The translations under genes and the position numbers were made by a program. Below, piece by piece: positions 21,645 to 33,522 of a DNA stretch of 64,000 bases. The stretch's first letter is position 1, and each line of letters begins with the position of its first letter. Source of the DNA: Meghimatium bilineatum (taxonomy: Eukaryota > Mollusca > Gastropoda > Stylommatophora > Philomycidae). A model generated the notes under the pieces. It was not told the origin of the DNA. It saw only the letters and a program-made list of their open reading frames with translations, and ran no database searches. The stretch lies in NCBI GenBank assembly GCA_034231615.1, contig CM067311.1, positions 19,658,173-19,722,172 of the forward strand. Direction: 5' to 3'.

Positions 21645-23780
21645 TTCCAAGGATCACACTAGGATACAAGGCTACAGATAATAACAATGCAGAATATGAT
21701 AAACAAGCTTGTGGGAATAATTGTGGCCTGGAAGGTATCGTGTCATCTTGAGAGAAATAAGTGTTTACCAATGTTGTTAGGAGGGTATTGCCCAGGAAAG
21801 AAGACATGGCAGAATGCAGCCATATTTGTGCAGGATGTTTTTGAGGGGCTCAATTCGCGCATGGAGAGGTCGTAATGTGGGGTCATAATAGATCTTGAGG
21901 GTGCTTACAATAGGGATGGCTTGGATATCTTTATGGACCAACTATTAAATCTTGCAATAAATCCTTTTGTTGTGTGGTTGGTTAGTGTGGACGTGATGCA
22001 CAGGACATAGTTCTTAAGTGTGGTAACTGGGTATCCGCACCAGCGGTTATTAGCCCTGGTCTGCAACAGGGATCACATCTTTCTCTTGTGCTTTTCAATG
22101 TATACACAGTACATATTACTAGCAATCAAATCACAGGTTCTGGCAGAACGATGTCGTACGCGATGACATCCTAGTGTATAGGCAGGGCAGAAATCGAGAA
22201 GAGTGCGTCGTGGAACTACAGAAGGAGCTGAACGGACTGACGAATTGGTGTAGAGATATGGGAGCAGTGGTAAATCCTTCTAAGGCATTTGTGATGTGGT
22301 TTTCTTTTAACAATCACATGGTAAAGACACACATGCAACATGTTTCGTTGGCCAGGAAAAGTTTAGAAAGAACCAGCACAATGAGATATCTGGGTATGTT
22401 TTTTTTTTTTTTACAGAAGTCTGAGTTTCACAGAACATGTTGACCACGTTATCATAAGGGCAAGCAAACGCTTAGCAGCAATGAAGGGTATGGCTGCGCA
22501 GAACGAGTAGAGGTTATTATGTCTTTTGTACCAGGGTTTGGTGGTGGCTGTGGTGGAATATGCACTGGCATTTCTGACTCTTAGCCAAACTCAGATTGAA
22601 ATATTGGATAGAATCCAGAATGCAGCAATGCATATCATACTTGGGTACACAAGAGACACATCAACAAGAACTATGTAGTACTTTCTTGACTGTCCAACAG
22701 CAAAGTACAGATTACAGTATAGCCGTAAATGGGTGTTCCTTCAAATACATGCAGATAAGGAACATCCATTGCAATCTGAAATACAAAAAGTTAAAGGTAG
22801 TAGACTTAAGAGAGGTAAGTCGTGGATGGGACGTTCTGAGGATGTCATACAAAGCATGTGTAGATTGCAGGATGTGCAGCAAGTGTGGAATGGATAGGTC
22901 TAACCACAGATTTCGAAACTTGTTTGAGAGTAGTAATAACACTTAACAGGTAATGCTGAGATTGGTGTCCAACAGCTGTGGAGAAAGAAGTACAGGCTTT
23001 GGTCAGTGAGAATGCCAAAGAGAGGGATATGATTATATACACTGATGGATCTGTGATTAGACATATTCGCAGTGCTTATCGATCAGGGATCAGGGAGGAG
23101 AGTGGGGTCTTTGCTGTTACTATGAGTAGCATGACCATGGAGATTATGGCAGTGACCAGGGCATGTGAGTGGGTAGGCACACAGAAGGTAACGCTGGTCT
23201 GCATCTTAGTGACTCTATGAGTATGATTAGGAGTCTAGTTTGTGAACAGTGGATTGAGGCCTTGAAAAAGACGAGGCTGAAAGTGTTACGTTTATTTTCA
23301 TGCTGGAACATGTGGGTGTTCGAGGCAATGTGGCACAGGGTGATGAATCGATATGATGTTTTGAACTCGTTAAAAGATATAGCATGTGAGAGTGAGACTA
23401 ATGTTTATGATGATTCCTTTTCAATGGCCAGGATTAAAGATCAGGGTCTTCTTCTTCTTCAGCATTCATTCTCAAACTACCGCTGGATCTCTCTTTTAGC
23501 ATGATCATTGTCCTACTACATTTCCAGCTGGGTGTAGTCCAGAGAATAGAAATGCGCTGTGTCTCCGTTTTATTTGCGCCAATAGCCTGATACATCTGTC
23601 TTCGGCGGGAGATAGGGTCGGAAATGCTGTGTTGCCAGAAGTGAACATTTTGGAGGGCACAGAAGAATGATGGTCAACCAGCATAGGACAGGTACTATAA
23701 GCAGAAATGTAATGGAGGATACACTCATGGAGAGATTGGAGCAACTATGGACGTGTCCAGTTTGCAGTGATAATGATTTG
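21645..23780 (+). mobile_element. RNase H-bearing LINE (family J), copy 1
   Basis: Broken plus-strand frames give RT and RNase H: VIIDLEGAYNRDGLD near 21885, ADDILVYRQGRNREECV at 22150-22210 (the Tyr of YADD is degraded), MRYLGMF at 22380, MIIYTDGSVIRHIRSAYRSG at 23026, and DSMSMIRSLVCEQWIEAL at 23210. A shorter copy of the same family is at 51576-53065. The S164 repeat at 23449-23610 interrupts its 3' end. It begins near 21645 in RT, so it is 5'-truncated, and it ends near 'gatgactaact'. Confidence 0.78.
23449..23610 (-). mobile_element. SINE-like element 'S164', copy B
   Basis: This is the inverse-orientation copy of 4666-4829, 162 bp, starting with the complement of the (GAA)n tail ('cttcttcttcttcagc') and ending 'tcttcggcggga'. 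Flanks are ATCAGGGTC (23440-23448) and GATAGGGTC (23611-23619). The family J LINE at 52880-52920 is uninterrupted at this point, which confirms the insertion. Confidence 0.8.
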
Positions 23781-23892
23781 ATGACTAACTAGCTAGTCTA
23801 TCTTCTATTAGTATAATGTACAATTTAGATTATTACTGAGATTTTCTGTGAGGATTTATTTTAGTGAATAAATGTTCTATTAGGAACAATAT
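23781..23892. other. Old repeat, empty site for the 21180 MITE
   Basis: Paralogous to 21150-21180 joined to 21419-21470. It also forms the 5' flank of the I-type LINE at 23893; the 3' flank of that LINE (29093-29170) continues the same repeat (compare 21470-21545). Confidence 0.65.
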
Positions 23893-24751
23893 CCCCATCG
23901 AGGCCAACTCCTTAACGTGGAGATGGGGCTTAGTTTAGCCAACATAGGCTGGAAATTAATATTGGTCAGGCCAACCCAATATAAAGCAGGGTCACAATCC
24001 TGCCCAAGCAAGCACAGTTGCCAAAGTCAGAGATGCCAGGCTGAGAGGCGCACCAGCAACCATGGTATCATGCAACCCGAATAGTTGACATGTCTGCACG
24101 ACAAAATTATAAAAATTGTCATGGTGCTCGCCCTGTGAAGTTCCCCCATGCAGGAGCAGTGCCGGATTCTGAACCTCAACAGAATCCACCCCCAGCTACT
24201 GGAGGTCCCTCTAGTATACCTCGTGGGGCAGAAGAGGAAAGCAACTGGCCAACCAGACAGCATGAAAACCCCTCTGAATATTATTCACTGGAATGCAGAG
24301 GGAGTTAGAAATTAAAAAACTGAACTAGAAAACACCTTGCACCAGAAAGAAATTAGTATTTTCTGCATACAGGAAACCTATCTCAACGAAAAAATAACAT
24401 TGAAAATACGAGGGTACCAATGCTTTAGAGTAGACAGGAAAGATCGGAGGAAAGGCGGCATACTAACTCTGGTCAAGGATAATATCAACGCCATAGAAAC
24501 GAAAACACAAGAGGAAGGCGCCGAATACCAGATGATTCACATAAAAGACAACTCCCTTGATCTGGACATACTAAACTTCTACTGCCCAAATGACATCCCA
24601 CTGAACATGACCAGTGTTAACATCCTGAACAAACACTTTCTGGCAGTGGGAGACTTTAACAGCCACTCCCAAAGCTGGGGATATAACAATTTAGACAGAA
24701 GGGGAGAAGAGATAGAAAGTTGGCAAGATGATAATATCCTAATCCTCCTGA

Positions 24752-25565
24752 TAGTAAAGCAAAATGAATTAAACAGGTTACTAAAAACACTTACCTTGCC
24801 TATGAATAAAAATATATAAAAAAGTATATATAAAAAAACATACAATAAAACTAAACAGGACAATTCTCCACGTTTCGGCTCAAATGGAACCTTTTTCAAG
24901 AGACAAACAACAGTAAACACCACAATAATAATGCGTTCATTCATTATAAACAAACTGGAAAGTGGGAAATTAGAGGCAATATAGATGTGGTTGGGGTGAA
25001 TATAATGAATGCAAGAATAATATAAGTAAAAGATAAGAAAAAGACCCCTTTTGTCACTTTATCAGACAGGCAGGTTTTAAGAATATAGTCACAACAGGCA
25101 AGACTGAAGGGAACAGAGACAGATGGGATTTTTTCTTTTTCTTATATTATTATTGCATTCATTATAAACACCCCAACCACATCTATATTGCCTCTAATTT
25201 CCCACTTTCCAGTTTGTTTATAATGAATGCACGCATTTTCTCTTTTACTAGATGCATTTCATTTCCATTCCTGCGTCATGGAGATGTGGCTTTATGAAAT
25301 CTAAGTGATCTATTTGTTTATTATTGTGGTGTTTACTGTTGTTTGTCTCTTGAAAAAGGTTCCATTTGAGCCGATACGTGGAGAATTGTCCTGTTTAGTT
25401 TTATTGTATGTTTTTTTATATATACTTTTTTATATATTTTTATTCATAGGCAAGGCAAGTGTTTTTAGTAACCTGTTTAATTCATTTTGCTTTACTATTT
25501 GTTCATTCGGTTACTGCGGCACCCTCCACTTTGTCGGACACCCTCCGACCATTTGGTTATGTATA
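24752..25565. mobile_element. 814-bp fold-back (inverted-arm) insertion
   Basis: Flanked by a perfect 13-bp duplication CTAATCCTCCTGA (24739-24751 and 25566-25578). The left arm from 24752 ('tagtaaagcaaaatgaatt') is almost identical to the inverse complement of the segment ending at 25497, extending about 180 bp. A second inverted pair covers roughly 24945-25018 and 25155-25235. Inside these arms is a fragment of the RTE-like LINE tail (NKLESGKLEA box), and the centre (25060-25125) is a further piece of the same tail. The last 68 bp (25498-25565) fall outside the inverted arms. It encodes no protein. Confidence 0.8.
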
Positions 25566-25874
25566 CTAATCCTCCTGAACAATCCACAGGATCCACCAAC
25601 TTTCTACTCAAGAAGATGGCATAGCACGTCAACTCCAAACCTGGCATTCTGCACCTCAGAACTGGCTGGAATAATGGAAAGAACAATAGGCGAACAACTT
25701 GGTGGCAGTGATCACCGTCCAGTTATCATCCAAGTGAGCAAATCAACAATTACAAGATCAACTAATCCAAGATGGAACTATAAGAAAGCAAACTGGCACA
25801 TATATAAACATAGAGCAAACCTACTTACAAATACATAAAATTAACAGGCAGAGATATCAACACTATTATCATGG

Positions 25875-26201
25875 CTAATTTTTTTATGTAGGCGCTTGGG
25901 AGAGCCTCGCTCAGGATAGTAAAGCATGGCGTTACAGCATTAGAACGGGAGCACTAGCGGCGGAAAAATCCAGACAAGATACTGCAAGACAGAAACGGAC
26001 ACGTAGAAAAGAAAAAACATCTCAACCTCACATAGATACCCTCTGTTGTTGTCAATTCTGTAAAAGAACATTTTGTGTGCGCATTGGACTTGTTAGTCAT
26101 TTAAAAACGCACTATTAACTTTTATTATTTCTATTATTTATTGTTATTATTATTATGGTTGAGTTTGTGGTCATCGTCGATCATGATGGACGAACATCAT
26201 C
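25875..26201 (+). mobile_element. 3' tail of a CFDP2-like LINE (327 bp)
   Basis: Flanked by ATTATCATGG (25865-25874 and 26202-26211). It encodes AWESLAQDSKAWRYSIRTG, a basic EKSRQDTARQKRTRRKEK stretch, and CQFCKRTFCVRIGLVSHLKT, a C2H2 finger that ends the ORF2 of this LINE group. The finger has C-x2-C and H-x4-H spacing. It was inserted into the I-type LINE and is 5'-truncated. Confidence 0.8.
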
Positions 26202-28464
26202 ATTATCATGGAGTTTAATAAAGGAATACTTCAAGCAGCTAAGGAGACAATATCAAAAGGAGCAAGGAAGAATTATGTACCATATTGGACCAATACACTC
26301 CAAAATCTACAGGAAGAACTGACTGAAGAATGTAATATGGCAGAGATGCAACCATCACAACAGAACCACTTCGTTCTACAAAAAACCAAAGCAAAGTTCA
26401 CTAAAGAAAAGATAGAAACACAGAGAAGAAGCTGGAGGGAAAAAACTCAAAAATTAAATTTGGAAAAGGAAGGGAGAAAGCTGTGGAAACTAACCAAGCA
26501 AATAAATGATGATAGCAATACTCAGCGACAAAAAATTACATTGGAGGTTTCAGGCAAACTCCACTGGCAAAAAAGCAGCAGACAAGCTTGCGGAATCTTA
26601 CAGAAAAGAAAGCACAATTACCATGAATACATGTAGACATCGAAGCATTTGTAAAAAAATGAACAATGATAAGAACAACACAAACTGCTCAGACGTCATG
26701 TCCAAACTATTCACAATAGAAGAATTAAAGGCATCTATAGGGAAATTAAAGGATAGAAAATCACCAGGACCGGACGGTGTCACCAATGAAATGCTTAGGA
26801 ACCTAGGACAGGCAGCAATGTACAAATTATTACAGATATACAACTATAGTTGGGAAACAGGCAATGTACCACAGTCGTGGAGAGAAGCGTTTATGAGTCC
26901 TATTTTAAAAAAAGGCAAGGACAAATAGAAGCCCGACAGTTATAGACCAATAAGTCTAACAAGTTGTGTCTGCAAGACAACGGAAAGGATGGTCAACAGA
27001 AGACTAAAGTGGTACCTAGAGTCAGAGAAGCTATTGGTGCCAGAACAAGCTGAGTTTAGAAAGTGTAACAGCACAGAAGACCAAATAACATTCCTGTCCC
27101 AGATCATAGAAGATGTATTTCAAGAAAAGAAAGAAGTTTTCGCCCTATGGATAGATCTTCAAAAAGCTTTCGATAAGGTCTGGAAAGATGGACTGATAAT
27201 AAAGATGCAAAGAAATGGAATTGGGCGCAACATAAGCAAGTGGATCCGTTCCTTCCAATAGGAAAGCAAGAGTCACCATGGAAGGATACAACAGCAAAAA
27301 AGTTCTTCTAAAACATAGAGGTCCTCAAGGCTCAGTGTTGTCTCCAACTCTGTTTCTTGTCTTCATAAATGATCTAATTTGTGAATTGCCACAAGGTGTA
27401 AGAGCTGCAATGTACACTGATGACTTGGTGGTGTGGTGTGTAGAAGAACATCTAAAGATCGGCAACAACAAAAATTCAAAAGGCAGCAGACAACATAGCA
27501 GCATGGGCAGATAAATGGATGGTAAAGATCAATGCTGAAAAGTATTCAACAACACTCTTCACACTCTCAAATAAGGACAAAGCAGGAGAGATAAAACTTG
27601 GAAATGTACATATCCAAACTAAGACGAACCGGTGTACTTGGGCACTACGCTAGATAAGAGACTAACATGGAGACCTCACATTGAGAAAATAGAAGCAAAG
27701 GCAAGAAAGAAACTTGCCTTCCTGAGGAAATTGGCAGGAACAAACTGAGGGGGCCAATGAGGCAACTTTAAAGAAGGTATATACTGGTGCAATTAGACCA
27801 GAACTAGAATATGGATCAACAGCATGGACTTCAGCAGCCAACTCCCATCTACAAGCCCTGAACAAAGTACAAAATCAAGCACTTCGCCTTATCACAGGTG
27901 CCAGGAAGACCTCTCCCATAAATGAAATGGAAAAAATTACAGGCATCACCCCCTTACCATACAGGCGAGACACTAAGACATGCAGAAAAAATAAAAGTAC
28001 ATGCAGAAAAATAAAAGAGCATGCCAGCACATCTAATGAGGGCCAGATACAGTGACCTAGCTAGTGGAAGACTGAAGAGGAGCACTTTTATACACCTATC
28101 CAAAAAACTAAACAGAAAATATAAGGAAGAAGTACCAGACATAACAAGAGAGATATCATTAACACTTTTTCCAGTTCCGTGGGAGCAATACCCATATCTC
28201 ACTATCAGAACCACCATAAACAACTGCAACACTATAATAGAACTGAATAATCTCCAAAAGGAAACAATAGTATGCAACATGTTTGAAGATATGTACCCCA
28301 GAGAAGCATGGATACAAGTATATACAGATGGATCAGCAACCAGAGCAGTGAAGAATGGATGTGCAGGCGTGTACATATAATATCAAGAAAAAGAAAATGA
28401 ATCTACATGTTCACCAACTGGAATATTCTGCTCCAACTACTCTGCAGAAGTACAGGCTTTAAAC

Positions 28465-29064
28465 ATGGCTGCAGAAATAATTAAAATAATAAGCCAATGC
28501 CAGCAGGTGGTATTTCTTACTGATGCTATGTCTGTCCTACAAGCCCGTGATAGTGATAAGCTGCCAGACCTGAAGATAGCCATGCGAGAAGTGAGCATTC
28601 AAAGAAGGGTAGTACTACAGTGGATACCATCCCACTGTGGCATACCAGGAAATAAAGAGACAGACAGACTGGCAAAGGATGGAGCAACACAGGAACAAAA
28701 AGACCAAGAAATCACCTACCAAGAAAAGAAGACCCTCATCAAAGCCATCAGGAAAGTCGACCACCCAAAAGACATTTACCACTATCTCGACAGAGCAGAG
28801 CAGGCTATTATCTTCCGCCTCAGAACAGGACACAACAGATTAAACAGCCACTTAAATAGGCAAAGATTGGTCCCATCACCACTGTCCCCTTGTGGGCAGG
28901 CAGCACAGACCACTGAACATATCCTGCAAGAGTGCAATACACTAAACCAGTTAAGGGAAGAACACTTGCCCACAGAGATGGATATCCACAGAAAGATGTA
29001 TGGGTGCACTGAGGAGCTTTCAAATACAGCAGCATTTATTAAGAAAACAGGACTTGCTGTGTAG
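28465..29064 (+). pseudogene. RNase H C-terminal frame of I-type LINE copy 2
   Basis: A 199-residue open stretch runs from the middle of RNase H to the end of ORF2. It shows FLTDAMSVLQARDSDKLPDL (the third acidic position), WIPSHCGIPGNKETDRLAKD (the His and the fourth Asp), IFRLRTGHNRLNSHLNR, and a CPCGQAAQTTEHILQEC Cys/His cluster. An upstream TAA at 28378 separates it from the YTDGS strand of RNase H. The function in an active element would be removal of template RNA. The 41791-42297 frame on the minus strand is nearly the same protein. Confidence 0.8.
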
Positions 29065-29092
29065 ACATGTCAAACTGCGAACGAGAAGAAGA

Positions 29093-29370
29093 AGGATCAA
29101 TATCAGAACACTTTACTTTGTTTCTAAATTTTTATACACCATTTAGTGATTTTAGCCTATCTTCAATAGTACTTCTTGTTTCAATAGTTCTTACTCTGAT
29201 CTGTTATCTGACTTGATCTGTCAATAATTATATTGACATCCATAGGCAAGATGCTCTTCTTGACTAATGAGTATATTTATAGAGAGCATACACAAATGTG
29301 TATGTAATAAATACAATAGAGATGTATCTAAGTCCATAAGAACTATTGCTTTCATTAGTGAAATGATGAA
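29093..29370. other. Continuation of old repeat, no gene
   Basis: 29093-29170 matches 21467-21545 ('aacactttactttg-ttctaaat-tttatacaccatttagtgatttt'), so it is the other half of the repeat into which the LINE inserted. The rest is unremarkable. Confidence 0.5.
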
Positions 29371-29620
29371 AACTAGTATGGTTTGGACATGTATGCCAAC
29401 ATGATTCCATGTCAAAAACAATACTGCAGGGAACCTTCAAGGATGGAAGATGCAGAGGAGGACAAATAAAAACATGAACAGACAACATCCAGGAATGAAC
29501 AGGTCAATGTTTTTCCTCACTCATCTGCATAGTTAAAATAGAAATTGCTGGAGGACTGTGTGCTGAAGCATCCAATATGGTACCCTATGACCCTGACGGG
29601 TTACGGGTTTGTAGAAATCG
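29371..29620 (+). mobile_element. LINE 3'-end fragment (family B)
   Basis: The plus strand reads WFGHVCQHDSMSKTILQGTF followed by RCRGGQIKT and ends 'tatgaccctgacgggttacgg'. The same 3' signature closes the LINEs at 34091-34871 and 34885-35780. It is 5'-truncated, with stops. Confidence 0.7.
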
Positions 29621-30525
29621 AATATTGAAACCTAGATTTATTATCAGAACTGTTATTAAATCACTCATTGGTTACATTTAATGGTGTATTTTTCTGGAAA
29701 AATGGTATATCATGAAAAGAAATTAATATAGAAAATATATGATGATCACAAAATTCGTCTGTATGTTTTCTCAAATCTTTGTGTTGGTTAGCAGGATGTA
29801 GACCAGAGAACAGACTGTGTTGTGTCATGGTTTACAGCTTGGTCATCATATTTGTGCATTTTGGCTAGACACATCAAACTAGCTTGATTTTTGGGTAACA
29901 TTGACCTATTGAATGGAACAGCCAACTCCACTCCCAAACCTCGTTAGTCAATTGTAAGATGACAAGAGTATTAAAAATACATACAAGTTATCCCTTTTGT
30001 ATAAACAAATTGACATGAATGTTCTTTATATATTTCAACATAGGCTTATATAAAGTATGTATGTTACACATTGATGTCTTTTATATTTTTATTCTCTGAA
30101 TTGTGTTGTGTTAGATGTTAATTATTTTTGCTAAAACTTTAATGATTTTTTTCTCCAGATTAACAATTGACAACATAAAATCTTTCATGAAAATATAAGG
30201 ATGCCTTTTACCAGAATAGTAGTTGCTAGCCAGCAGACAATGATGAGATTAATTTATGGGTATGATTTGAAATTGTTTCCAAGTTCATTTTCTTGATTTC
30301 AAATGAAATCTATGTTGGTATTTGTTTAATTGTGGTGATGTTGATTTAGTTCGATGACAGTAAGATATATTTCTAGACAAACATGCAGCATTCTATTACA
30401 GTATATTATCTAGTCTACTCAGCTGAAACTTAGAATCTGGACTGTATGAGTTGGTATTTGTTTTGCTTGTATCGATCTCCAGGAAGTATGAGCAATAGAA
30501 CTCTTGTATCCATTTTGATAATAGT
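29621..30525. other. AT-rich DNA, no gene recognised
   Basis: Dense stops in all frames, no transposon motifs and no tandem repeat. Confidence 0.35.
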
Positions 30526-30536
30526 AAGACTACTGT

Positions 30537-31288
30537 GTAAGACCTTCAAAATTTAATTACAGTAGTAGTCACAGAAAGTAAAGAGAAAGGCCTATTCCTA
30601 AATATCAAGAAAACAGAAGTAATGGTTATTTCAAAGAAACAAAATAACACACCTTGCAAGATCATAGTGAATGATATAGTATTAAAACAGGTCCACCAAT
30701 TCAAATATCTAGGTACAATGATTACAGCAGATGGAAGAAGTTCAACAGAAATAAGATGCAGAATAGGACAGGCAAAAACAACATTTAGAAAAATGAAAAA
30801 TATACTGTCTAATAAGACCTTGTCATTAGAGGTGAGAAAGAGAGTTCTGCAGTGCTATATAACCCCTATACTAACATATGATTTAGAGTCTTGAACAATA
30901 AACAAACTTGAAAGTGGGAAATTGGAGGCAACAGAGATGTGGTTCTACAGAAGAATGCTGAGAATAACATGGACTGCCGGAAAAACTAACGTAGAGGTGT
31001 TGAAAGAGTTAAATTCGAAACGGTCCTTAATCAACAATATAAGAAAAGGCAATCTTCTTTTTCTGGCCACTTCATGAGACAGGCAGGTTTAGAGAACATA
31101 ATCACAACAGGCAAGATTGAAGGCACCAGAGACAGAGGGCGACAGCGTGAGAAAATATTAGACAGTTTGACAACCTGGCACGGCAAGGAAACAACAACGA
31201 CTTTGATACATAATACTGTGGACAGAGAGCTGTGGAGAGCCATGACCACCTATGCCACCTGGCATGGCACCTGATGATGATGATGATG
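30537..31288 (+). mobile_element. 5'-truncated RTE-like LINE, copy 1 (752 bp)
   Basis: Flanked by a perfect 11-bp duplication AAGACTACTGT (30526-30536 and 31289-31299). It encodes the last ~240 residues of ORF2: TEVMVISKKQNNTPCKIIV, HQFKYLGTMITADGRSSTE, ATEMWFYRRMLRITWTAGKT, ENIITTGKIEGTRDRGRQRE, ending WHGT, then a (TGATGA)n tail at 31272-31288. One nonsense change (TGA near 30893) and a shift near 31045 break it. The inverse copy at 56660-57544 is nearly identical, so both are recent. Confidence 0.88.
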
Positions 31289-31535
31289 AAGACTACTGTA
31301 AAACTGTATAACAATAGTACTTACAAAACACAGGTTTTGTAGGAGGTTTACGATGACAGACTATAGGGTATTGGTACGAAAATATGCAAATAACAGTATA
31401 CAAGACATTTGCAACATTTCAAATTTAAGGTGTTTCTCAAGAAAATACAAAACATTTGAAAATACAGTTGTGTCCTTTTATACATTGGGAGGTTTTTCAA
31501 GAGCTTTATTTTATACTCAGATGGCTCCACTCTCA

Positions 31536-33522
31536 TCATCATCAAGTGCCGTCTCCGCAACGAAGGTTGGCTGCAACGTATCTCCAACATCTCCTGTCTC
31601 TTGTCTTGGTGGTGCACTCTGCTAGACTGTAACCTGTCCATCGTGTAATGTTACTCTCCCACTTGTATCTCTGCCTACCTCTTGCTCGCTTCCCTTTGAC
31701 TTTACCCTCAAGTAAGGTCTTCAATAGGGTGTCATGTCTTTTAATGTGTCCAAAGTATTTTATTTGCCTGTTCTTTATTTCTCTTAGTAGTTCTTTCTTC
31801 ATATTAAGTGTTTTTAGCACCTCTTTATTTGTTTTCTTCTCTTTCCATGATGTTCTCCCTATTCTTCTATATACCCACATCTCAAAGGCATCAATTTTGT
31901 CTTCTAATTGTTTATTTAGTGTCCATGTTTCTGTGCCATACATTAATATGGAATAGATGTAGCATTTTATAATTCTCATTTTTAACTTGTTTGTAATTTG
32001 TTTAGATATTAATAATTTCCTCATGTCATTGAAGGTACTTTTAGCCATTCCTATTCTCCTTTTAACTTCTGTTTCACATCTGCCATCATTTGTGACTATG
32101 TGTCCAAGATATTGATACTGTTTTACTTGTTGTAGTTTCTCTCCCTGTATGTTTATGTTTACCTCCTGTTCTTCTGTGTTTTTGCTGATTATCATGGTTT
32201 TTGTTTTTTGAATGTTTATATCCAGTCCATATTCATTACTTGATTTATTGACTTGATCTATTAGTCTTTGTAGTTCATGTTCACTTTCTGCTAAAAGAAC
32301 AGTGTCATCTGCATATCTAATGTTGTTTATTATTTTCCCATTGATCTTGAGTCCTGGTATTTCTTCTATATTTTTAAAGATATTCTCTGTGTAGATATTA
32401 AATAGGCTTGGTGATAAAATGCATCCTTGTCTTACCCCTCTTCTTATTTCTATGTACGGTGAGTAGCTGTTTTCACACCTTATTGATGTAGTTTGTTCCC
32501 AATATATATTTCTAATCAGCCTGATGTCTTTTCCATCTATGCCTATTTCTTGAAGACATTTGATTAATTTTTCATGTTGGACTCTGTCAAAGGCCTTGCT
32601 GTAGTCTATGAAGCAAATATAGATACTTTTTTGGACTTCTATATATTTATCTATCACTAGCCGGATACTCAGTATAGCTTCTCTGGTTCCTTTGTTTTTC
32701 CTAAAACCGAATTGTTCTTCACCGACCTCCATGTCTATCTTGTTCTTAATTCTTTCATGTATTATCTTGAGAAGTATTTTAGTTAGATGGCTCATTAGAC
32801 TTATTGTTCTATATTCTGTACAGTCCACAGCCCTGGGCTTCTTAGGTAGTGGTATGAATATTGATGATGTTAGGTCTTTAGGTATATGTCCTGTTTCGTA
32901 TATGTCATTGCAAATTTCTGTGATAGTATCTACACCAAATTCATTTAGAGTTTTTATTATGTCTGCTGTTATGTTGTCAGAGCCTGGAGCTTTTCCACAT
33001 TTTATTGAATTTATTGCATGTTCTACTTCTGATTTCAGTATTGCTGGTCCATCATTGTTGTGTATTGTTGGTTTTTTGTTCCGTTGGTCGTCAAACAGTT
33101 CTGTTACATAATCTGCCCATCTTGTGAGTGCTTCTGTTTTATCAAATATTATTTTACCATTTTTATCTTTTATGCAGCCACCGCCATTAATAGGATTTTT
33201 CTTATTTGTGATCAGCCTTATCTCCTTATGCATTAATTTTGTCTTCTGGTGTATGGACATCTCCTCTATTTCATTGCATTTTGTTTCTAGCCATTGTTTT
33301 TTCGCTGTTCTGCACATGTTACGTATCTCCTTGTCTATACTTGAGTATTTTGGTGTATTTTTAGCTTTCTTTCTTTCTGTCATTTTCTCTAATATTTCAT
33401 CTGTCATCCATGTTTGTTTGTTCTTGGTATTTCTTGTTGGTAAATTTTTACTTGATGTTTGAATACTTTTCTTTAGGCTTTCCCATTTATTGTCTATTTT
33501 CTCTTCTGGATTTTCCCTCTCA
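31536..33522 (-). mobile_element. 5'-truncated RTE-like LINE with intact RT frame (1987 bp)
   Basis: A perfect 12-bp duplication GCTCCACTCTCA flanks it (31524-31535 and 33523-33534). The 3' end on the minus strand is a short (TGATGA)n tail at 31536-31544. It covers the EN-RT linker to the end of ORF2. The 19300-20935 copy supplies the missing 5' half of the same family, and fragments at 50056-50428 and 60301-60990 match its 3' end. Confidence 0.9.

Larger units (their letters stand above)
23893..29092 (+). mobile_element. I-type LINE with EN, RT and RNase H, copy 2 (near full length)
   Basis: The 5.2-kb copy is flanked by AGGAACAATAT (23882-23892) and AGGATCAATAT (29093-29103). A 5' segment encodes a basic/Pro-rich stretch (24090-24300), possibly ORF1 or 5' leader. 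The endonuclease follows (24337-24760 and 25600-25838; FCIQETYLNE, AVGDFNSHSQSWGY, GGSDHRPVI). RT spans about 26690-27460 (KSPGPDGVTNEML, IDLQKAFDKVWKDG, YTDDLVVW). RNase H is at 28315-28690 (VYTDGSATRAV, IPSHCGIPGNKETDRLA), then a CxC-H-C tail. Two insertions (24752-25565, 25875-26201), a frameshift near 27255 and a stop at 28378 disable it. The 41725-44012 copy is a close relative. Confidence 0.88.
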
